NCBI GenBank assembly: GCA_034698045.1 | Contig: JAQGAU010000848.1 | Location: 1-23,257, forward strand | From: Paramacrobiotus richtersi | Taxonomy: Eukaryota; Tardigrada; Eutardigrada; Parachela; Macrobiotidae | Direction: 5' to 3' | Length of the DNA stretch: 23,257 bases | Shown: positions 17,451 through 23,257 of the stretch, one piece after another | Layout: the number at the start of each line of letters is the position of its first letter | How positions within the stretch are numbered: the stretch's first letter is position 1 | Position numbers and translations under genes: made by a program | Notes under the pieces: generated by a model | The model's input: the letters and a program-made list of their open reading frames with translations, nothing else | Told to the model about the DNA's origin: nothing | The model's database searches: none

Positions 17451-20400
17451 TTATTTGTAAGTAAACTGTGAAATATCCAGTTGGCAGGATCCTTGGAATC
17501 GCTCCACAGTCACGGGGGCATCTATCAAATCACAACAAATATTAATACTGCGCTCAGACACAATTAAAAGCATTTTATTTGTATGCTTGTGTCCTATCTG
17601 AATACATTTCAAAGCGTTATACCGACGATTTTATCGTTACATATATATCCACTGTTTCAAAATTTAACAGCAACAATCGCTTACCACTTATTTTTATTGG
17701 ATACATTGTTATGAACTTCGATTAAACGATGTCGTTCGACTTACTGAACTGGAACCAGTCGCTGCCTTTCTGGACATCATCCAGTGCCGCATTACAAGCA
17801 TTACGCAGAGCAAACACCACGGAGTTTGTCATACACAATGGCGGCTCAGCAACCACTGCAACAGTTATGATTATAGCATAATAGCGTAGCATAATATAAA
17901 ACCACTGCTTACATTTGCTTCTCAAGACACCCAACGGATTGGGTGCATTCTGGAGTATCTCCACGCGGAAATCAATGGGAATGTCCTTGGTCGACGGCGG
18001 CTTGTATGTCCAAGTGCTAAAGGTCACCAGCTCGCCAGACGTTTTGTCGTATTTCAGTTCTTCCGAAGTGTAGTATCCGAGTCCCATTATCACCGCACCT
18101 ACAAGGGGGTTGAGAGTTCTGCTTCGTAAAGACAACTTTGGTTTGACAAAATTGTCGACGGATTTACGGTACCTTCGATTTGACCCACATCTGCAAAAAA
18201 CAGAAATGACGACATCAGTCATGGCGGAAAAACTGGTAAAGTATTATTCAAGTGTCCCGAAAATGATTTCTTACCGACAAAAGGTGACATGGATTCCCCG
18301 CAGTCATACAACACATCGTATCGGTTGATCTGGTACTCTCCAGTTAAGATATCGGTCTCCACCTCACAGCAGGTCACACCATAAGTATTATAACAAATCG
18401 GAGCATCAGGAGTAGCTGGTGCTGTCCTGCAACAGAAAACATAGTCTCAGCACACAGTCTTCGCGATTTTACCATAGACTAGATGCAGACTCACCAAGCA
18501 CGAGCCGAAAGGTCAATTCCTTGGGAATAGCACTTCTCAACCACATCTGCCCAAGGTGTGTCGGCCTTCATAGCCTCTTTCACCGGTTTCATGCGGGCTT
18601 TCAATTGGGAACAACAGTCCAGTGCAGCCTGTAAAGGGATTTTCCATCATTATTAACACAACCGGCATATTCCATACGACAGCAAATGCAAAGCTGAACA
18701 GACGAGAATTGAATCGAAAATATGTACGTACAATGAAATAAAAAACAGTTATACTAAATTTATATTGTGCTAATGCTATGTCGTTGTTGTTTTTTTAGTT
18801 GGCTATCATAAGTTTTATTCAAATATGTCTATTTTCTACGCCAACGCCGTCGCATAGACACTAAATTAAACTAGCTCGCAGAATGCATCTGGTGCACCGC
18901 ACAAACGCAAGGTATGTATCAAACGCATCAAAGTGTTATAATCGTAGTGCAATGGCACGTGTACCGCGTGAAATCGAGTAAGATTAGCGAATAAACTGCT
19001 TTTTACAGCAATGAATTTGAATATTTACCTTTTTTGGTAGAATCCATAACAAACTAATCATTAAAATACCAGTTATTATTCCAAACTGCATTACTAAAAT
19101 GTCATATCCTTGCAGTTCGGTTACACAATAGTCAACCACTATTAAACCGTTTAAGAAAGCTGTATAAAAGTACCAGCAAACGGCAGACAGGTGTTTGCTG
19201 GAACCATATAGAATAGAAACGCATATAATTTAACTGAATACGAAGAAACTTTCGACTTACCAAACAGCACAACTCGCTAGTCATACTTCCACCGGTACTG
19301 GTCGCATTGGCACTGGTAAACGACATATGCGGCTTGACCACCACCTGATCCAACGCAACACCCAGTTCATGCGCCACAACCTGCGCCACTTTCGTATTCA
19401 GTCCCTGGCCGATTTCCACGCCCCCGTGCGACACCGCTACCGTCCCGCCATTATGAAACACAGCCACATGACAGCTGTACTGATTACCGTTCCATACACT
19501 TCCGTATTTCATGGGGGTCACGGAGATACCGCGTTTTCGCCAGCGGTTGTTCTTGTTAAACAAGGTTACGCCCTGTAGACGCTTTTGAAATTCGGCTTTT
19601 TGCAGCAGCTGCGTGGTGACATCGGCGATGCTGCAGTATGTTATGGCCTGACCGGTGATTTGCTTGTCGCCGTTCTTGTAGAAATTGGCCTGTTTGACGT
19701 TGATGGAGGGGACTTTGAGGTATTTGGAGATGTGTTCCATGACGTATTCAATGAAATAAATCGCTTCCGTGGATCCTGAGACCAACAGCATATTACAGTA
19801 TGTTACCAATTTGGTGTAATTGTATGTTAAGAACCGTAGTGCAATGGCTTCTTCTGCGGCTGAATACTTTGTCATTATTAAACCGCAACTCAGTGTCTGA
19901 CTGTTAAATTACAAGAGAAAAATACAATTCTTTTTGTTAAAAAACTAGCAAAACACTGGAGTAATCCTAGATTGCTTACCTGGAGCGCGGCACCATGTAT
20001 TCGGGGGTAGATTCGTTTTGCAGTTGTTCATCGAAATTTTCCAGTTCGCGCAGTTGTAAGCTATGAAAATTAAAGTTTCAGTGTCAGAATCGGAAGAAAA
20101 AGAGGGAAGTGCTGTGCTTACTGTTGTCTCCCCAGGTCAGTTCGCCGTTAACGGCAGAATCATTTGCCGTGGATCCGATATTTCCATAAACTTCCAGTAT
20201 CACACCCAGGAGTTTACCGTTGTTATCAAATCCAGCTTGATATTTCGTCAAATACGGAAAGCGTTTGCCGATGGCGCGGTTGTTATCCCACAGGTTCATT
20301 TGAAGTTTTACTGGTCTACGTAATTAAGAAAAATAAAGATCTGAATTAAAGTTTTGATATAAACAGTTCATAAAGACAGGGTAATAATGTAATGAAAAGA

Positions 20401-23257
20401 TAACATTAAATAAAAACGCAACTGAATGTCTTCAGCAGTGACAAACGCGAAATTTATTAAACTTCAGACAGAATCTTTAAAAAAACAGTTTTCTGTTCAG
20501 TACATGTATCTGTACAGTATGGTCAAAAGATCAGTACCTGTTGACGAGGTAAGCAGCGACTGCACATCCGCCCGCCACAAGATTGTTCCTGGTGATTTTC
20601 GCTCCATACGATCCACCGACGCGTTTGACTTGGACATTCAATCTAAAATATACAGGCACGGTAATGCGCGTGTAAGTGGTAAGGTTCCTGTTCGTACATG
20701 ATTATTACGTGCAAATAAGTTGTTAAGCGAAAGTTTATACGAGTCTGGATTCAGTTAGTATGTACGCCGGAAGCTGATAAAACTAAAACTCCTCGGTACT
20801 CACTTGTGTTTGGCCATTCCAAGCACTTGCGCATTACCGTCCTGGACAGAGTCGATCCATTGTGTGCCAGCATCGACGTCCATTCCATCTTCGGTTGGTC
20901 GGCACACAGCGACCTACACCCGTTTCAAAAGTATAAATTAAAAGTTTGTACGGAGGTATGGTAACCTTGTCGCATAAAAACCAGGAACAGGAAAACGAAA
21001 ACAATTAAGGACAGTGTGTTTATACACTGTAACTCGAAGCACTACTTGTAAGCACTGTTTTCGTTGTATGCATTATGTGCCGCCATATGCGCCTCAACAA
21101 TTTTGTAAACCACTACACTACGATATTACACATGAGAAACTGTGTCGTATATAGCCGTTTTTAGAAACTGTAGCCACATGGCCGTAAAAACGCTCCTGAC
21201 CGTTGTAAAAGCGCACTAACATGAACATCCTCTAAATATTACTAACAAATTTAAGATTGAAAACAGTAATCTTGAAAGTAACACTCTATTCTCTTGTCTA
21301 TGTTGAGGGACCGCTTTATGCGTTGTTACCTGAGTTTCCATATGGAAATGCCACTGACCGCCGATTTCCAGCTGTCCAGAGACCTGGTGGGGTGCGGATT
21401 TGATTGCTCCTGCAGCATCACCGATAACCAGATCGTTCACCGGCGGGAAGAAGGATTTCGCATCAATGGCATCTTGGCAAGTCAGCAATGGGGCTTTAAT
21501 GTTCGCGTAGGTCACTTTGACGGCCTTCGCACCGGCTTCCGCTGCGTCACGGCTAGCTGCATAAAATAATCAAAAATCAGAAATAATCACAGATACTCTT
21601 TGAGAGACTTATATAAAATGTGGTAGGGCATGCAAAATCATTAAAGCACAATTTTTATGTACAAGAAATTATCAATAATCGAAATCAGCGCAATTATAAC
21701 AATTAAAAACCAACAAGTATAAATCAGCTGCTGTAGTTAATAATAATAATCCATAAATAACTACAAAGAGGCAAAAATAACTATAGCGAAAATTCATATG
21801 ACAGTATAATCTTTTGATCGCACATACTAGCAACAACAATTCCAACCGGCTGTCCAGCGAACGACGATTGCTTCGTCGCCAGCAATTCCTCGGCCGTAAA
21901 CTGCGGAGGACTGTAATTGTTGGTTCCGGGAATATCCATGGCCGTAATGACACGAATCACGCCCGGCACCGTCAGTGCCTCCGTCGCGTCAATCTTGGCA
22001 ATGTCGGCATTGCCCTGCGTGGAGTGCACGAAAGCGGCGTAGCACATCCCCACGGAATCCTCATCGGCAATGTACTTGGCCTCCCCGGTACACTGCACCA
22101 TGGATTCCAGTTTGGGGATGGGCTGGGTCAGGGGGTACTCGTTGGGATTGGTGGGGAATTTCTGCTGACCGGAAGAGATGGCACGTGTGTCCACTAAGCT
22201 GCCGATGGCGGATTGGAAGCGAGGATCGACGGATTTGCCGATAATTTCCAAGGCGAACTAAAAGCAGATTTCTCAGCGGTCATGGATGATATATATCTAT
22301 CGTCGTTCTCGGATAATTTTAGAGAAAGTGATCGATCATCGAATATTTAAAAAAAGTACGTATTAATCTTTATTAAATATGTGCAGAGTTTTATTTTAAA
22401 ATATTCGGTTCTTTGTTACGGTTAATAATATCAAAAATCGCGCACGAACAGATTATTAATATTTAAATTTAAAACTCTGACCTTGTAAAACAGACTGCAG
22501 CTGAGCATTTCACGGTATGCTGGGCTAGCATCAGCCGGATCAGGAGTGGGATTGATCTCCGCCTTCAGTGTCTTCAACGCACCTTTGAAAAAAGGAAGAG
22601 TTGTATGAACATTTATGATCAACATATTCTGTTACGAGCACTTTACGCACTGGCGTGCATAATGCGGACATAACGGCGGGGATTAAAGCAACTATACTAC
22701 GAATTTCGTTAACGTCAATATGATGTTCTAAAAGAGAGATGTAATAATTCTTTTACCAGATTATAATGCCGTTGTATGATCGATATAAATCCACAAATTT
22801 CCGTCTTGCAGAGATCTATCAAGTACCTTGAAGAATGGCCGGATCACCAATGTCCCTTTTGGCTAAAAACGCTTCCGTTTTCTCAGCATGAATCTGTATA
22901 AAGAAAATCATGCGAAGGGCAACAGTTGGCCAGATAATGACGCCATCAGATCCTTACGAAATCCTTGGTAATATTCCCAAATATCAGTGCCGGTGGTGAT
23001 TTGAAAATAAATTTTCCCGGTTGTGACCTATCAATTTCCGCTCGGAATCCAGCATTAACCAGCGCATGCGCATTCTGAAAAAAGTTTTCGTTTTATCAAA
23101 TTCTACGAAACATCGGTACCGACAACAATGTTCTCGAAAACATGTACAGCCATAAAAAAACCGGGGAACGGAATTTCCCGGCTTGATTATTTTAAAATCT
23201 ACCTGCGCTCGAGGCATTATTTTGTAGCTACGGAACAATATTTTGTCGTCATCGTAA
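17451..23257 (-). CDS. Aldehyde oxidase-like molybdo-flavoenzyme, 3' part (17 exons)
   Basis: Exons, in transcription order: 23203->23257, 22958-23074, 22827-22893, 22482-22582, 21828-22257, 21330-21556, 20804-20913, 20538-20642, 20122-20315, 19980-20060, 19261-19775, 18495-18628, 18275-18426, 18173-18190, 17913-18098, 17745-17855, 17451-17521. All have GT..AG borders and matching phases. About 890 residues are visible; the two 2Fe-2S domains and most of the FAD domain lie beyond the window. Visible parts: end of the FAD domain (SYKIMPRAQ, NAHALVNAGFR), hammerhead domain (CTGEAKYIADE), and molybdopterin domain with METQ, VKRVGGSYGAKITR, CKTNLPPNTWCRAPG, GGVEIGQGLNTKVAQVVAHE, QIEGAVIMGLGYYTSEEL and the catalytic Glu in VAEPPL. 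CRAPG replaces the FRGFGGPQ of xanthine dehydrogenases, and GGSYGAKI replaces GGGFGGKE, so aldehyde oxidase-type specificity is favoured. The family oxidises aldehydes or N-heterocycles in the cytosol. Confidence 0.9.

Overview
This window comes from an animal nuclear genome, not a bacterium. It carries spliced genes with GT..AG introns and matching reading-frame phases, TATA-box promoters with non-coding first exons, a decayed retroelement fragment and AT-rich intergenic DNA. Short introns (many 55-250 bp) and the gene families suggest a small invertebrate, perhaps an ecdysozoan such as a crustacean or tardigrade. The clade is an inference and cannot be fixed from this sequence alone.

Layout. 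(1) Positions 1-4160 hold no convincing intact gene: a decayed, internally duplicated segment, three ~50 bp tandem repeats, a pair of ~160 bp direct repeats (~730 and ~3815) and, between them, a large imperfect inverted repeat whose arms each carry a GGTNNT low-complexity tract. (2) 4172-4759 (minus) is an open, GC-richer fragment of a retroelement-associated C-terminal domain. (3) 5324-6792 (plus) is the 3' part of a spliced gene, reconstructed from five exons all joined in phase 1; it looks like a divergent nuclear-receptor ligand-binding domain with a terminal AF-2-like motif. (4) 7290-16700 is a minus-strand tandem array of six copies of a single-domain protein of the bacterial cell-wall hydrolase SleB family (Hydrolase_2): four intact (A, B, C, F) and two pseudogenes (D, E). 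Each copy has its own TATA box, a non-coding first exon ending at a shared donor, a 5'UTR intron (100-215 bp in intact copies) and an acceptor a few bases before the ATG. (5) 12963-13545, inside the array, is a relic of the neighbouring oxidase gene. (6) 17451-23257 (minus) is the 3' two thirds of an aldehyde oxidase-like molybdo-flavoenzyme gene, with 17 exons visible and the 5' end beyond the window.

How it fits together. The hydrolase genes look like an ancient bacterial acquisition that gained an animal promoter and intron and then multiplied. The oxidase relic inside the array shows that the duplicating block once included the oxidase gene; the left copy decayed and the right copy survives. 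The 5'UTR introns of the hydrolase copies carry AAAGGTCA, the octamer bound by monomeric NR4A/HR38-type nuclear receptors, which suggests (but does not show) nuclear-receptor control. The adjacent receptor-like gene is a curiosity in that light, not evidence of a circuit.
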